Positions 12,838 through 27,515 of a stretch of 64,000 bases of DNA are shown here, piece by piece (within the stretch, counting starts at the first letter, position 1; every line of letters starts with the position of its first letter). The stretch comes from Mansonella perstans. Lineage: Eukaryota > Nematoda > Chromadorea > Rhabditida > Onchocercidae. The translations under genes and the position numbers were made by a program. The stretch spans positions 186,001 through 250,000 of the forward strand of contig JBAMDO010000020.1 of assembly GCA_037074765.1 (NCBI GenBank), in the 5' to 3' direction. The notes below the pieces were generated by a model, which saw only the letters and a list, made by a program, of their open reading frames with translations, was not told the DNA's origin and made no database searches.

Positions 12838-12863
12838 AATAAATTTTATTCTTTATCAATAAA
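12838..12863 (+). promoter_or_regulatory. Duplicated poly(A) signals for the SPE-42-like gene
   Basis: Two AATAAA hexamers, at 12838-12843 and 12858-12863, lie in a 20-nt tandem repeat about 90-115 nt after the SPE-42-like stop. This is a normal 3' UTR distance. Confidence 0.5.
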
Positions 12864-14200
12864 TTTAACATTATTCATCAATTCCATAATTGAGTAAAAT
12901 ATTGCATTAAGTAAATTTTTTCACTTACATTATGGATCTTTTGGTGTTTATTAAAGATATCGAAGCACAAATATTGTTCGTGAGAAATGTTAGGCGAGAA
13001 GGTATCTTTCATTTTAATCAAACGATTTCTTGCTCTTCACCATGCTCTCGATGGATTCATATGATGCCACCACTTTGTCCTTTTTATCTGAACAGCAATA
13101 ATATAACACCGAACCATCTTTATATTACACTGTATCATTAATACTGAATGAAAAAAGTAACACTAAGCAAACTGTTGTGAACATTTCCTCAGTGAATGCG
13201 TGAATTCATGCGCAGACACGCAGAACTTTTTCAGCTATTTGAACACTTATATAAAAAATACGGCACTTTTCCGAAGACTACCGATATATATGTGTGTTTA
13301 TGTATGTTTGTATGTGTGCGTGTGTACGTATATGTATGCCAACTAATTCGTTCCTTCATTGTCTCTTCTGAAGTAGAGACCATCTTTGTAAACTTCTCTT
13401 TTACAAGTTTTCTCTCACTGAATGCATGAGAAATGTTAGTTGAGCAGTTTGTTTAGAAAGGATCTTTTGTTTCACATTAATTCACAAGAAATTGTTGAAA
13501 ATGCATTTTTCAAATGTTCCCATTTAGTTGAAGAATGAACAGTTAATCTTCATTACCATTCTAACTTTATGGCTTCTTGTATCTTTCATATCTTTTCATC
13601 ATCCATTTGTTTCCTACAACAACAAAATCTAATATGCAAACTTTGAAAGGTAAGATTCAACTTCTTTTGTCACTTCGGCGGCCTCTTTCAGCTATGATTG
13701 GCGATTGCTATTGCAGTTAGTAATCAGTGATGAATGACCTGATTTGCTTGATAGCCAAAACTTCCTTAGAAAAATAACCCAATAAATTGACATGAGGAGT
13801 GGATCCTTCCAACATCTTCTTTGTTTCAATAATTAATGTCGTTTTTTTTTCAGGACTATTTGAAGAAAACTTGTTTACTTTGGTTTATATTATTGATAAA
13901 TCAAAATATGAGATGCATCCTTCTCTCATTAACACTTTGAAAGACAATGTTAATCAAGAGATTTTCTGTTTCAGTTACCGAACGCTGAACGATTGAGGTC
14001 ATCCCATGAAATTGCTATCAGCTCACATTTTATTCAAATACCAAAAACTAAATCGGTTCGTCAGTACTGAATTACGGATGTCGGAAGATGGAAAAGAAGG
14101 CGAGAAAAAAGGCATTACAGAGGTAAAAAAGAGGGAGACGGTGAATATAGGTAAATTAAATGAGCACCGTAACTAGCACCACATTGAACATTGATTTGTT
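12864..14200 (+). other. Spacer with coding-like islands, possible decayed or unrecognised exons
   Basis: No gene could be assembled, but three pieces look more protein-like than their surroundings. The first is 13195-13300, where two overlapping frames stay open after a TTTCCTCAG acceptor. The second is 13853-13999, following TTTTTTTCAG and reading FEENLFTLVYIIDKSKYEM, then a stop. The third is 14078-14148, ATG then MSEDGKEGEKKGITE, with GTAAAA or GTAAAT donors after it. They could be exons of an unassembled gene, decayed exons, or chance. There is also a short microsatellite-like TGTGTATGT stretch at about 13290-13340. Confidence 0.25.
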
Positions 14201-17200
14201 TGATGTGCATGATCAATTTACAAAAATAACTGGGGGAATTAACCCGCTCCCAGTCAGTTATTCTTCCTTTTCACCTCTGCTAGCTTATTAACTATCCGTG
14301 TTAATATTCGCCGAAGGATAAAGTAATTCCATCTGTCAAGTTTCAATTTACTTCTCTTTGTTTTTCGGGCAAACTAAAAAGTGAATCTTCACATGAACAT
14401 ATAAAAATGCGACTTGTTAATTGATTATATTCTGTTATACACTGGATTCAAGGTAAATTTTCCAAGTGAAATACTTTTCAACATTTTCAATTTTTTCAAA
14501 AATACTTAGAACTTTTGTTTTATAAGCCTAAACATTTGTCTCTCATTAAGCTTGCATCACATCTACGTGCAAATACACGTAGCTACGGGATATTTCTCAA
14601 TTCAATTCAATGCGAACATAATTCAAAGTAGGGAACAGTGCTTGGATATTCATCTAAGAACAATCGCTTTCTATGTTTTCTATGGTTTGATGTACAAAAT
14701 TTATGTTATTGAAAAGTTGTACTTTTCGAATCGAAAGGAGACGGGAACATTTTTTAATACACTTAACCTTTATATCATCTTTCTTCTCTCCCAGTTTTAC
14801 CCGTATCGACTTATGACTTGCTTTTTATATCATCATCAAATATTAGAATGAATTGTTTAAACAAATAAGGCATTTTGTCTTATAACAAAACTTCTTTTGT
14901 CAACCCTTTTTTGCGATTAAAAGTCGTGCACAACCTCACATCTCACCCGCTAGAGTAAAGGAAAAATTTGAAAATTCCCAAATCATTGAATCAAAATAGG
15001 GAACGCACTTTTCAAAATTTCTACCGAAAGATTTGAAAGATTGAAGATAAAAGAAGGAAGGAGACTGACATAGTGAACACTGGAACATCGAAGCAACTAG
15101 CTCAGTGGTTCCACTTTATTCGAAGCCATTATCAGTTTATTTGTGATTAATTAAGTTCTAACAAACACAAATTGTTAGTTTATCTCGTTTATCACCAAAT
15201 AAAATCAATGATGAGATCAAACCATGCAACAAACAAATCTATTAGTTATCTTCTTACAGTAATCTTTGCAGTTGTTATTTCTAAAAATCATCACAGTTTA
15301 TCCGTCCTCGATAATAATCATATTATCAGAATTATCAGTTTCTCCGCTCTTCTTCGTATGATATCGGTAATTGTCCACTATGACAAGTTTGCTGTCAGCT
15401 TGTCTTGTTCGTCATCACGTAATGTTTCCGTTTTCCTTTCATTTCGAAGCTATAAACATTCGTGCTATTAGTGTGCTTGTTCAAAATATTTACAAAAAAA
15501 CAAAAGATCATTGCTTAATTCCAAATACTCGGCATAGAATTTGGAACCTTTTCATTCATTCAGTAAGAGAGAAGAGCGAGAAATTTTGGAAAATAAATGA
15601 AAATAGGCAGTGAAATCATTATTATGTGAATAGGATTAAATATTTCTGGATGGCAAATACTATTAGACTTCGACCTCCTCTTTCACCAAAAATGTTCAAT
15701 TCAAATAAACTTTGTAGCTCAAAGTGCTCATCGGATTCAAATCTCTTAATTCTTCTCCCAATTTAAAAATGAATCGGGAAAGAGATCGACATTGCGATTC
15801 TTCGGTGATAGCAATTCCAGAGCAACGATTCTTTGTGTGAAAATAATTCCAGTATTTCTGACTTCATTGAGAAATTCATAACTTTATTGTTCAAATATTA
15901 TAAGTTTAATTGAAAATAATAATTCAGAATACTAAGGAAATCGTTCAGTGGCCGCTTTATTACACGCGAAGCTATTAATATTTTTTGAAGTTTCAGATAA
16001 AAGAATAGTTGCGAAATTCAATTATGATAAAAAAGTGCAAAACAAGTAAGCAGTTTACTTCCAGAAAGAGTCTGTGCGAATTTCCAATCCATGTTTGGTT
16101 GGCCTTTCAAGAAACTTTTCATTCCCGAAACTTCAAAAACACAGCATATGTGATTGAGAATGACATTGTTATTGAAAAAAATTTTTTTTACAGGCTGCAA
16201 AACCTTTCGTAGTTTAAGAAATTTTATTCAGTTTTAGTTCTAACTTTCAATTGAATTCAATCTTATGCAGCTTGTTTCTGTGCGATATGCTTTTATTTAT
16301 TATGCAAAATTCCAATCTCAATTCGTCCTCTAGACAGATCTTTATTCATTTAAAGTTTCAATATCGTAATTATTTTGATGACACAAACAAGTTGGCGAAA
16401 TTTAAGGTTTCATCGTAAAACTAAAAATATTGCATAGTCATTTTATTATTACTGTTTTCATTAGCATTAATTAGAGCTATCATGATTTTTTTCTTAAATT
16501 ATTGCAATGTCTGTCAAATAACATACAGGTAATTCCTTTCATGATCGTAAAATTTCTAACATTCCCTGCTGTTTATATAACTAGATAAAGTTTTTGTATG
16601 ATTTTGTGCGGTAGGAAAAAATGTACTTTAAGTGGGACCAACGAGTACATTTGTCAAATGCATCGTGATCAGCCATACCATCGCCATGTCCTCCAAAAAC
16701 ATCCAATTTTATACCTTTTTTTCATTCTCCAATGAATTTGCTCTTGACACTTTGGTGTTTCGTATTCTTATATTAATGAAAACAACATTTTATTAAGTCG
16801 AAAAGGTGAAGATCAGATACTTTTAGTGGATGGAAGTCCTACAAATAAATCTTGGCATTTGAAATCAGCATATTTTTGAATCAGATTTCGCTGAAACTTG
16901 GCTTGATTTATTAGGATGAAAAGACAACTGGATAATTCAATTGATAGAAGAAGGTAATGAATTAATTCGAAGATGTAATGAGTTTGAGAAGGAGCTGTGA
17001 TTTTTAACACTTATTTAAATCATGCCTCAAATATGCAAGATGAAATTTCCACAACAAAAATCGATTGGTCGAAAAAAACTGATATATGAAAAAATAACCA
17101 CTGATTAAAGTTTCGAACATTTTCTTACTAGTTTTTATCTTTTACCTATTTAAACTGCGATGAAAAAAAAAAAAGAACCGACAGATGTTAATATTCCCAC

Positions 17201-19350
17201 TTAGCTCATTGCTGAAAAGAAACAACGAAATATCATTTCCATGTAATATTACGTATTTTGCCATAACATATGCTAGCTAACTAACCACCAGGTTTACATT
17301 TTTGCATTTATAAAAGGTAAAAATAATGAATCACCTTAAGTCATCAATTTGGATTATTCACTGCGATTGCACTTCAGTTGCTAAATATGGTTACCAATCA
17401 TGTAATGAGATAATTGATAAAATATAAGCTAGCTATAACTCAACTCTTTATGAGAATTCCTTTAATGTGCTAAGAAAAAATTTACCAAATATCAAATATT
17501 TTGTTTTGGCACATTGTGAAACAAGATCAATTAGCCTTCCATAAATGAATGAATGTTGTCATTAATTTATAGATTCACTATTTCGATATTTCCAGACAGT
17601 TAATTTTTATTTATTCCTTGCTTTTTTTTTTTCCACTACGTTTTTTTATACAAAATTTTCAGGTGCATTTCTCTGTTCATTCAGTTAATGTTTGTCTCTG
17701 TTTATGATTATTAATCAAATGCTTCTATTTTTGCATGTTCAAAAATTGAAAAACATGATTATATTTTATACAATGTGAAAGTTAAATTGTATGCCTCAAT
17801 AGTATGTTACTTAATGGTTATCATAATGTACTATGCCATCTATGACTTTTTTGAGCTTTTATATTAATTCGTTACCAGTTGTATAATATATACTTTTATG
17901 CAGTAACAATGTAATAAGACGGTGATGAAACAAAAAAGCATTATGAATATTTTATAAATGATCGCTGTTTCCAAATTCATGTACAATATTCTTCTAAACC
18001 TCGATTGCAGTGAAAGATTTGACATTCATCTCTGATTAATGACAGATTTCGTGTCATTCAACACACTTAATTATAAATTACTCAAGATGAGTGTTAATTG
18101 AATTTCTGAAAATTTCCAGATCAGTTCTAACAATTAATCATTATCTTATATAAAAATTAATCTTATACATTTTTTCTACTGAAATCTGATCCTCTCAGTA
18201 CTGCTTTTTATTCGCGCAGTCAAAAATTTACAACTTAAAATTCATTTATAAATATGTTATAATATTTCTGCTTTGCTTACAGCTCTTCGCACCGAAATTC
18301 TGCCATTTTTTGAGTTCTTTTCTTAATAGAAATTAGTTTCAATTTCGATTATCCGCACATCACTCATTTAATTCAATTAGTTGCACTTTGCACCAATCCG
18401 AAAAACTTCGTGTGAAATTCGCAATTACACAAGCAAAATGAAGTTACATTATCCGGTTTCAATGAAAAAATTTTTTGATTTTAAAACCAAATCCTGATTA
18501 TTACAATAAATAATTACGAAATTTAAAGATCTTCTGAAGCCGCACAATTATATATTTAAAAATTTGTTCATATGTAGAGACGAAGAAACGAAATTTTTAT
18601 CTCCTGAAGCTAATAAAATTTATGCTTCCCATTCCCGATTTATTAATTATCAATATTTTGCTGAATCCATTCAACTTACTTGCCCATAATTTTTTTCACG
18701 CGTATAAAAATTTATATTGGTATTTTGTACCAATATAAAAACCACAATAAATTTATATTGGTATTTTGTTTTTAATCCTGAATATTGCAAGACTTAATAA
18801 ATTTCAACTTTTGATTCTCATTCCTCAAAAAGTCCAGTCTATTCGAGATGCAACAGATTTCATTGAAAATATCAGAATAATTATTGCAACATTTTTCGAG
18901 ATTGAAAATGAACTGTAATTTGCTTAATGACACAAGCAAGAAATGAGTAATCTTAGATGAGTCTTTAAATAACCAAAGTCTTTAACCGATGAATTAGCAG
19001 AAAATCACTGGGAAAAGTGATAGTTTAATAAATTAAATGAAAATAAGAACGGAAGATTTAGTAGCAGAAAATAATTTAAATTTCTCTCTTAAAAAAATAT
19101 GTAAGTTTTAATTTATTAATTTCATCCCGACATTAATGCAAAGGATTTAATTTCTGAAGCTATTAGTTGACCGATCGAAATTTGTTCTATTACGATTCTT
19201 TCGCTAAAGTAAAGTGCAAAAGCTTTGAGCTTATATGCTTGAACGATGAAGAACAAACTTCTTTCGACCGGGCATAGTTGGCAATTATTTGGAAATTTGG
19301 TTATTTGGGAAGATTACCAACATGATATAAGGAAGAGATAGATTGATTAG

Positions 19351-19560
19351 ATGATAGGAATGCGTGGGACAAGGCTGGGGAAAGAGTAGGACAGATGATG
19401 ATATGGCACACCACTGGTTTGGTTTATATTTTGTATAATACGATTTCAAATGGGGAGGACGAGAGAGGTGGAGGGAGTGAAGTGGAGGGGTACTGTACGT
19501 GTGACAATGATAGGATGGGTGGAAGGCAGTATTGTTGGTAGCGGGCGGTGATGGCAGTTC
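19351..19560 (+). other. Purine/G-rich island with strong strand asymmetry
   Basis: This stretch stands out from its AT-rich surroundings by long G and GA runs on the + strand (for example GGGGAGGAC, GGTGGAGGGAG, GTGGAGGGG around 19450-19492). Repeated GG/GGG blocks could form a two- or three-tetrad quadruplex. The minus strand carries an open frame of 61 codons (19446-19631), which is probably a side effect of the composition. It may be a regulatory element; no function can be assigned. Confidence 0.4.
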
Positions 19561-22500
19561 ATATAAAGGAATACCCTAAATTGATAAAAACATACTTTTT
19601 GTTTTGTTTTGTTTAAAATCTTTGAATGCAACGACGACAGTGAACAAACTGACTGGAAAACATCACTGCAAAGGATGGACGATGGAACTAATCAACGAAC
19701 CGGTCGTTTCTTCTAATAAAATCATTTAGTCAATTTTCCCTCAAAGATATACTGTCAGAAGATGTATAGTAAGAGCTCTATTTATGCTTCCAAAAAATTT
19801 TTATCCTGTAGAACTATGGTCCTAACTTTTTCTTAATCAAGGATCAATTTTTTATTTGTAGCGAGGACACAAGGCTCAAAAATAATAAATTCTATTAATT
19901 TGAAAACAAATTTTAATCAAGACTTTAAACGTATTAATTAAAAACAAAGCAATCTTCACCTATTTTTACTCACAGCTCAGCGTCCTCGCGGTACACATTT
20001 TAGTTGTCGCAGAGTTTGCGTTTAATGATATCTCATCTCACCGACCTATTTCACTAATCAGAGTAATAACATTAAGATTTGATCTCCCATTCGAAAGTTC
20101 ATCATAAACTTTTTTTCGAATTCATCAAAGTTATTCAGAGTCATCATGATCATATGCATAAGAGCTTTACGCTTAACTAATCACAACAAAGTGGTTGCAT
20201 TAAAGGCGTGCAAATACAAAAGATAAGCGCGAAGGTCTTATGCATATTAGCAAATCTTCCATCTAAAATCAGAGCACCGATAGGCTTTGAAATGCATACT
20301 ACTTTAGATTTTACTCTTTAACGGAAGCTTTCACAATTTACTGCTTACCCAAAATGGTCAATTTATTAATATTTTCATTATTGATAAAGTTTGATTTTCA
20401 AGGGAAATTTCATGGTTGTGTAGCAGTTTATTTTGTAATTGTATTTGAATTTGTACTGATTATTATCTCAGTCAAATTTCCTAAACAAGAAACATCAAAA
20501 AACATAAAAATAATAGGTAGTACAAGAAAGAGTAATAATTTCGATTAAGCTTTTATCAGAAAGAATCTTAAAGGATTACAAATACTGCTAGAATGTTTCA
20601 TAAGTGCTTTCTTCTATATTCAATCTGATATGAAGGGAGATGCGACATTTGACCTTGGATTTTAATCTGTTTAAAGTTCTAGAAGATTGAAAATCAATAA
20701 TTTTAACTTTTTAAAATAATAAAAATACTTATCAACTATTTTTTAGGATGACATTCCTTCATGCTTTGCTAATCTTCCATTTCTTTTTCTTTTCTGAAGT
20801 ACAACATCAAAACAATCTATAATCTTTCATTGCTTTTATTGTAGAACCTAAAAGTGGATTTCATTGTCTTACATTTGCGCTGCTTTCAAAAATTCTATTT
20901 CACAATAATTTTTATTCTCTATCAGGAAATGAAACTAAGATAAAACTAGAATTAAAATAAAAATCAAACTATGATTAATAAGTACAGCCAGTTCATGTGG
21001 ACATTCATAGAAAAATACATGAATTAATATCTGTTCGATTTAAATTAACACAAATTTTTTTCATTGATTGAAGTATTTCTGTACTAACGAAAACTTTCGG
21101 AGCCATAAAAGATATCCCGCAACTCCCATGCACGCAATTGCGGATTGGTAAAGAAATCATTAATGCAGCACATTTCATTTCATGCTATGATTAGGAATTT
21201 TTGGCATTCTGAAAACCAAGACGTGAAAGTTTTCAACTTCCTGTAATATATCCCTTTTTAAATGTATTAATTAGAAGTTGTCGAAGTTACTCTAGACGGA
21301 AAGTGAAGATAGATATGACTTCACATTGATTTGAAAAGATGAAATGAATTTTAATGTTGGGAAGAAATGAGATATTTGCACATTTGGTACATACTTTATT
21401 AATTATAAAATTTGTTGAATTCATTTAGTAACAGCAGTGCATTAGAAACTTTACATCATAATACTGCCAATTCACAAAAGCATTTTATCACTGGCAATTT
21501 GTCACAGCAATGAATTTTTTAAGAAATGAAATTTTAAACTGCCTGAAAGCAGCCTTTTATATGCTTTGCGGCATGTTTTACCTTTTAAGGTTGCAGTAGT
21601 TGCTAAGTTCTACAGCTTATTCATATATTCAGAATATTTCAGGTTGATTGGAGGATTATGCGTTTAGATAACGGAAATTCAAATTTCATTCTGAAATAAC
21701 TGATAGAAAAAAATAACAAGTTTTGAAATTAGTTCGATATAAGGGATATGCTCTTAAAACGATTTTTATTTGATTATATACTCCATTCTTTTGTTGTGGA
21801 CTGTATCTAAAGATATATCTGCTGGATTTTTTCAGTAGAAGTTTATGAATTTACATTAACTTCCTTTGTTCAGTGAAAACTTAGTTCGAAGTTTGATTCA
21901 GTCCTTATCTTCAAGAATCGTAACACACTTCAACGTCCACTGTTGTTTTCTGCACTGAAATTTTTCGTAAATCGCTTTAAAGAAAACTCTTAATTGTTTT
22001 ATAGTTGAATAATCTTGCAATAATCTGCAGCTCTCCTTTCCTTTAGCGGCCTGAAGCATGACGTTGTTCAATTTTAATGAAAACTATCCATTTGTCAACA
22101 AGGAAATATTTTCCTCTTCCCAGAGCAATAACTGAGAATATCACTCAGTGGGACAGGTATAACTTCAAATTTTTATTTTTTACTCTAACAATAAAATTTT
22201 ATTTTCAGAAGAAAAAAAATAACGAAATATCATCATCATTGGCAAAAATCTACAGTAACTGCTCTCAAAAAAGCAAATTACCTAATTGGACCGATAATTA
22301 ACGATTTCTCAAATTAATGTTTGAAACGCACTTCAAATTTTCTAGCATCTCCAAAACCCTTCATGTTTTTGGATTAGGCTAAATCTCCAACCGAATCTAA
22401 TAAATCAAAATGGCGCACAAGAAAGATTAACCAAAAATTTTTCTGTTTTAATGAAATCAAAAAACTGTAAAAGTTTTAAAGCGAAATAAATGTCGTGATG

Positions 22501-22950
22501 CCATTTTAGTTCTCTAGATTTCCACTAAGGTAAAGATGATGCCTTTTTAACTTAAGCAAATTACAGATTTTAAAGTTTTACGAAAGAAACAGACGTGTAC
22601 ATCAAGAACATGCAGGCATAATTGTGTAAAAGAACTTTTGCAGTCCTTAGCTAGATACAGCTACATAGTACTAATCTGGAATTTCAAATTGAGTGTTTAC
22701 TCATAAAAGTAGTATTTTTTCAGTTTTCATTATTAGAAAGTCATTAAAATATTGATAGAGTTAAGTAACAATGGTTTTATACAGGACAGTTAAATTGGCA
22801 ACATCTGATTACAACCTTCTTTAACTATTTCGCGAGTTGTAAATTTACTGCTAAGGGTGACAAATTAAACAGACTATTTGATCATCGGCTAATGGCTCAC
22901 TGATGTATTTAGTCAAAATGCATGAGCTAAAAAAGAATAAGAGACTGGTG

Positions 22951-22981
22951 ATGGAAACTTGGTTTCAGACCAAGTTTCCAT
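22951..22981. repeat. Perfect inverted repeat (13-bp arms, 5-nt loop)
   Basis: The arms ATGGAAACTTGGT (22951-22963) and ACCAAGTTTCCAT (22969-22981) are exact reverse complements separated by TTCAG. The structure is short for a miRNA precursor and is not followed by a T-run terminator. It is isolated in the gene-poor region. Confidence 0.8.
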
Positions 22982-23046
22982 GTCTACTTTGATATCTCTA
23001 TTGTCGTTTATGGATCGCATTACTTATAACTCTTGAACACGTGAAA

Positions 23047-23084
23047 GTGAAGATACGTATGACACGTGAAGATACGTATGACAC
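23047..23084. repeat. 19-bp direct tandem repeat (2 copies)
   Basis: The unit GTGAAGATACGTATGACAC occurs twice head to tail, about 65 bp after the 22951-22981 hairpin. Both copies are essentially identical, which suggests a recent slippage event. Confidence 0.75.
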
Positions 23085-25081
23085 TGACATAAACATATAT
23101 GTAAATATACATGCGGAAGAGAAGAGTCTGTGAAAGGGTTTGCTCATCCGGAAAGCCAAGTACAGATGTCCTTGTGAATTATGACTGTGTAAAATATTTT
23201 GATAGTATTAGCGGACCAAAAAGCTAATCAAAAGGTAGTGCACAAGTAGTGCACTTTCCGGTTCGGTTCTTTCTTCTAATCCGATAATCCAAGTCCTTTA
23301 CCTATTTCTTTTTCTCGGGACAACGTTGCCACTACTTGACTAATGTCACTTTTCCTTCTTAGTTGAATGCTTGCTATAGTTGATATAATTCGCAAGTGCA
23401 GTAGTCCGCAATATGAGTATCAGCAACATTAGCAGCTTAGCTAAGTGAACGCACTGCTAATAAATAATAAAATGAAGTTTGCCAGCAAGTCGAAATTTTC
23501 ATAAAATACTGTCATTTACCGGTTTTAGAACTCACTTTTTAATCTTTCGTCGCATTATCCTTTTCAGTTTAGTAGATGAGAAGAATAAAGGAATTTTTGG
23601 CATCGAAGTTAATGTTGATAGTAAAAGTTAAGAGATAGGAATTGTTATAAGTTCATACAAACATTATTTAGGGTTTCATCTCTTCCCTGTCTATAATTTG
23701 CAAGTAATATTTATCCTTGAAACATATGATGAGAAAAAGTTTTTGGAAAAGGACTTAATTAGCTATTAGCTTCATGGCATCTTAAGTCATACCTTCCTTT
23801 CTATGTGGTAGTGAGAATAATAATCTTTACCTTTTCACAATATTTTTTACTTGGTTATGAATTATGACAGATGTTGCTTTTATTGCTGCTCTCAATATCA
23901 CCATCTCATATTTCCATAATTCCATTTTAATTTTTTTTTTTACAACTTATTATCATCGTTATTTCACATGTTGTTGGCATCGAGCATGAATTTGAAACTT
24001 AACTCACAAAATTTTAAATTATAAGCTAATAAAACACAGAAAATTCAATTGAATAAATATTTTGAAGATGCTTTGGCTGTATTCTAATTCAATTCTTAAG
24101 AAAAATCATTCGTCTAGTGCAATTCTATTTTGTTATTAATAGCTCTAATCACGTAGCTTATACGGATCGTTTTTGTAATCAGCCAGAGATTTGGATATTC
24201 AGTAATTCATGCCTAATGAAATTTTTATACTAGCGTGCAAGTCTTATGAATTATTATAGTTATTATCGAGATGATTATTTCATTTCCATTGTTAAGTCCA
24301 TTATAAGCTGGGACATTGTCAGTCATATCAGTCTGATTGATAAATGATAATTGTTTAGTAGCGAAATGATGTCGGAATTGAAAATTCGTAACAGATTTTG
24401 TCATTATTTTAGCTTGTTGTGGTGAGATCGGCAAAGATGTCATTAATTTATTTTTACATCACTATTATGATAATTTATCTTAGTCTATATATCTTTTATG
24501 GGCATAAACTCTCAGCGCAAAATGGCGCAGGCTCGGCTGGTGCAAATTCTTATATCATTGCTATTCATTATAGAGCAGAAAAGTTAAGAATTTCTGCTCT
24601 TTCCTAATCAGTTATAATTGTTGTAACATTACATCAAATGTAGTGAGCTTTTTCGTCGTGTAATTTTCTTTTCCAAACTCATTAATTCTTGCAAACCAAT
24701 TTTTGTCTGATGATTCCCATTGCTAAGCTCTTGAAACATACGTAATTCTACATTTATAAGTTATAGGAATTAGCAAGTTTGTATAATAATTAATTCGATT
24801 AAACTTAATTACTATTGTCATACATGATGTAAATGCAATACTGCATGAGTTAAACTTTCCGGCTATTATTATCTACAAATTTACTCGAATTATTGATAAC
24901 ATTTTGAACATTTCTAAAATTAAACAAACCAACTGATAACACAGTAAGTGATATGCTTTTAAAATATCAGCTGAAGAGAATGACAGAGAGAGATAAGAGA
25001 GTACATAGAATGCTATTTTGGTGTTGATACATTAACAGATCATCTAATCTATTCATCGAAATGATCTTTCTTTTCACAACA

Positions 25082-25102
25082 ACACACACACACACACACA
25101 CA
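25082..25102. repeat. (AC)n microsatellite
   Basis: About ten AC dinucleotides, followed by imperfect CATACATA and CAGACA units. Simple slippage repeat in the gene-poor region. Confidence 0.85.
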
Positions 25103-27515
25103 TACATAAACAGACACAGACAGACAGGAACATATATAAACTACATAGAAATGCAACTTTTATATCCGGCAGATGTGTTTTGCATCTATGTGTTCTGAAG
25201 ATTCGGTTATTTGTATCAATGTAAAATATATTAATCAAAATTTCTAAAATATTGCAATGTTCAATTTTGGAATAGTTGGAACGTTATATGTATTCTTTTT
25301 GCAACATAATCTGTCATATTTTGTCATATTGTATATGCATTAACTTTTGAGAAATTCCAGAAATATCTCTCACGAGGATTTATTTCTATGCTATCCATAA
25401 AATGCTATTCGTATTTTTTACTTCATAACTTCATTATCGCATTACAAAAGGCCTGTAAAAGATTAATTATTCTTTGCATCATTATATTTATTTAATTTTT
25501 AATTTGATTGGATTGAAATCGCTAAAAGTGGTAAATTTTTGATCAGCTAAAGGTGTTAAATTATTTTTGTATTAAAATTTACAGCGATTAAATGGTAGGT
25601 AATGATAATTTGTAATAAGAAATGAGGGGATCAGTATTGGTTTATTAAAGTGAATTTGAGCGCACATTAGGCATGCATACACCGAATATCTTCTATTTGA
25701 AATATAGAAAGATAATGAAAAATTAAAAAGATCTATTAAATCATATCTTAAATTTGAAATTTGAATTTTTCTCTTCAATAATGAGCAGAATTTAACAAAG
25801 GATAATTATACCAGTGTGCAATAATTGTGAAATATATCCTTTTTTGCTTTGCTATGATGATAGCTGAATATGAATTTCTGATGGAGTTTATTTCTCACTA
25901 ATTTACCATTTTAGCAATTTTTCTAACAAATTATAAGTGACACACGAATTTTCGAGATCTTTGCAAAATGCAGAATGAATATCAAAGATTCTTTTGACTC
26001 AATAAGAAAACCCTTAGTTTAAACCAAATTTTTTCAAAAAAAAATTTGAGGACTTTGATATTTCAATTATTTTGATTCAAGACCACTGTCAACATATTAA
26101 ATAGTGGAAAATCATAAGAATATGAAACTATAATTTCTTCTTTTTTAAATGAATTACAATCTCCGTTTATCACAGTCCGTCTAAACTCTTCCTTAAAAAA
26201 AAAAAAAAAAATGCTGCAGATGACCCTTTTGATGACAGAGGTAAGCAGAAGCAGCCAAGAGGAACAAATATTTGGCTTTTCTTCAGGCTGGCTGTACTAA
26301 GGATGTACACGGAAAAGACTGAAATGACACAAATTTCCCGACATTTCACAAAATTTTCCAATGCACAATGTTCATGTAAAACTTACACCACAATAAAATA
26401 TCTCACTCCTGATAATTTCGACAATAATTTCCTCTTATTGATTGAAGAGCGAAGTCAGAAGTGAGGGAAATTCTCCGCCCCATTTACAACAATTTTTCTA
26501 AAGCAGTAGTAATTTTGATACTCTAAGGTGTTCTTTTATATGTTGCTAAGCAATACTATCAATATTTGCATTATTTGTCATATCTTCCGGAAATGATGGA
26601 ATATTTCATTTTGTGCAATTAATGAGGACAGCAAAAAAAGATTTCATTCGGCCTGCTTTCTCCGAATATGAATTTACGCTTATTTTTTTGCTATAGGTCG
26701 AATTTTTTATTGGAAAAACAGAAGAGAGAAGAATAGGTTTAATGCTAAGCTTCCCAATTGAAACTTATCATTGTTTTTCTTTAAAATATTATCCAAACGA
26801 ATCTTTTCATTTTCACTGAATGTTTTGTCAGTCCAGCTATTCATTTAATAAAATGAATGATGTAATGCAACAAGCTTATACTCAATTTGCATTATTGCTA
26901 GAGACGATACAAGAGATTTCAAAAATAACGGTAATTTTCCCATATCTTACTTTCAGGAAATGATAATGTATTCTCCTTCTTTGTTTTTTTCGTTCAATAG
27001 TTTCAAATACAAATAAAAACTTTCCGCGAAAAAAATTTCTTCGGATCGATCTTTTAGAGAATAAACACGTTGAGATAAACCGTAAATGTTTGATTTGTTT
27101 TCTGAAAAAACTTAGGTACGATAACGCTTTCAATGTGTTTTCTAATTTCTCCCTACATATGAACGTCTTAGGAACTTTGGAAAGTTTTTTCTTGTTTTTT
27201 CTTTTATTATGGATATAATAAAAAAAAATGGATAAAAGATTGAGGTGAAAATCTGATAGACGGTTGCCTTCATACTTTTAGTGACCTCATACTATCAAAC
27301 CATTTCCAAGTAAAAATTAGAGGTAGTAGTGACGATTCAAGATTTGAAGATTACTGAAACTGGAACGGTGGTACAGATAAAGTTCGAGAGTACAAGATTG
27401 TTGTACTGTGTAAGAATTGTAGTCGATTTTCTTTCAACATGACAACAGCATTAAAAAATTTTTTTCTATCGCCCTGGAATGGTAAAGTCATCATGCGATA
27501 TGACCTCTGCTGACC

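Noticed and set aside
27318..27340. let-7-like string AGAGGTAGTAGTGACG
   Set aside because: It matches only the seed region, the rest differs and no hairpin partner was found.
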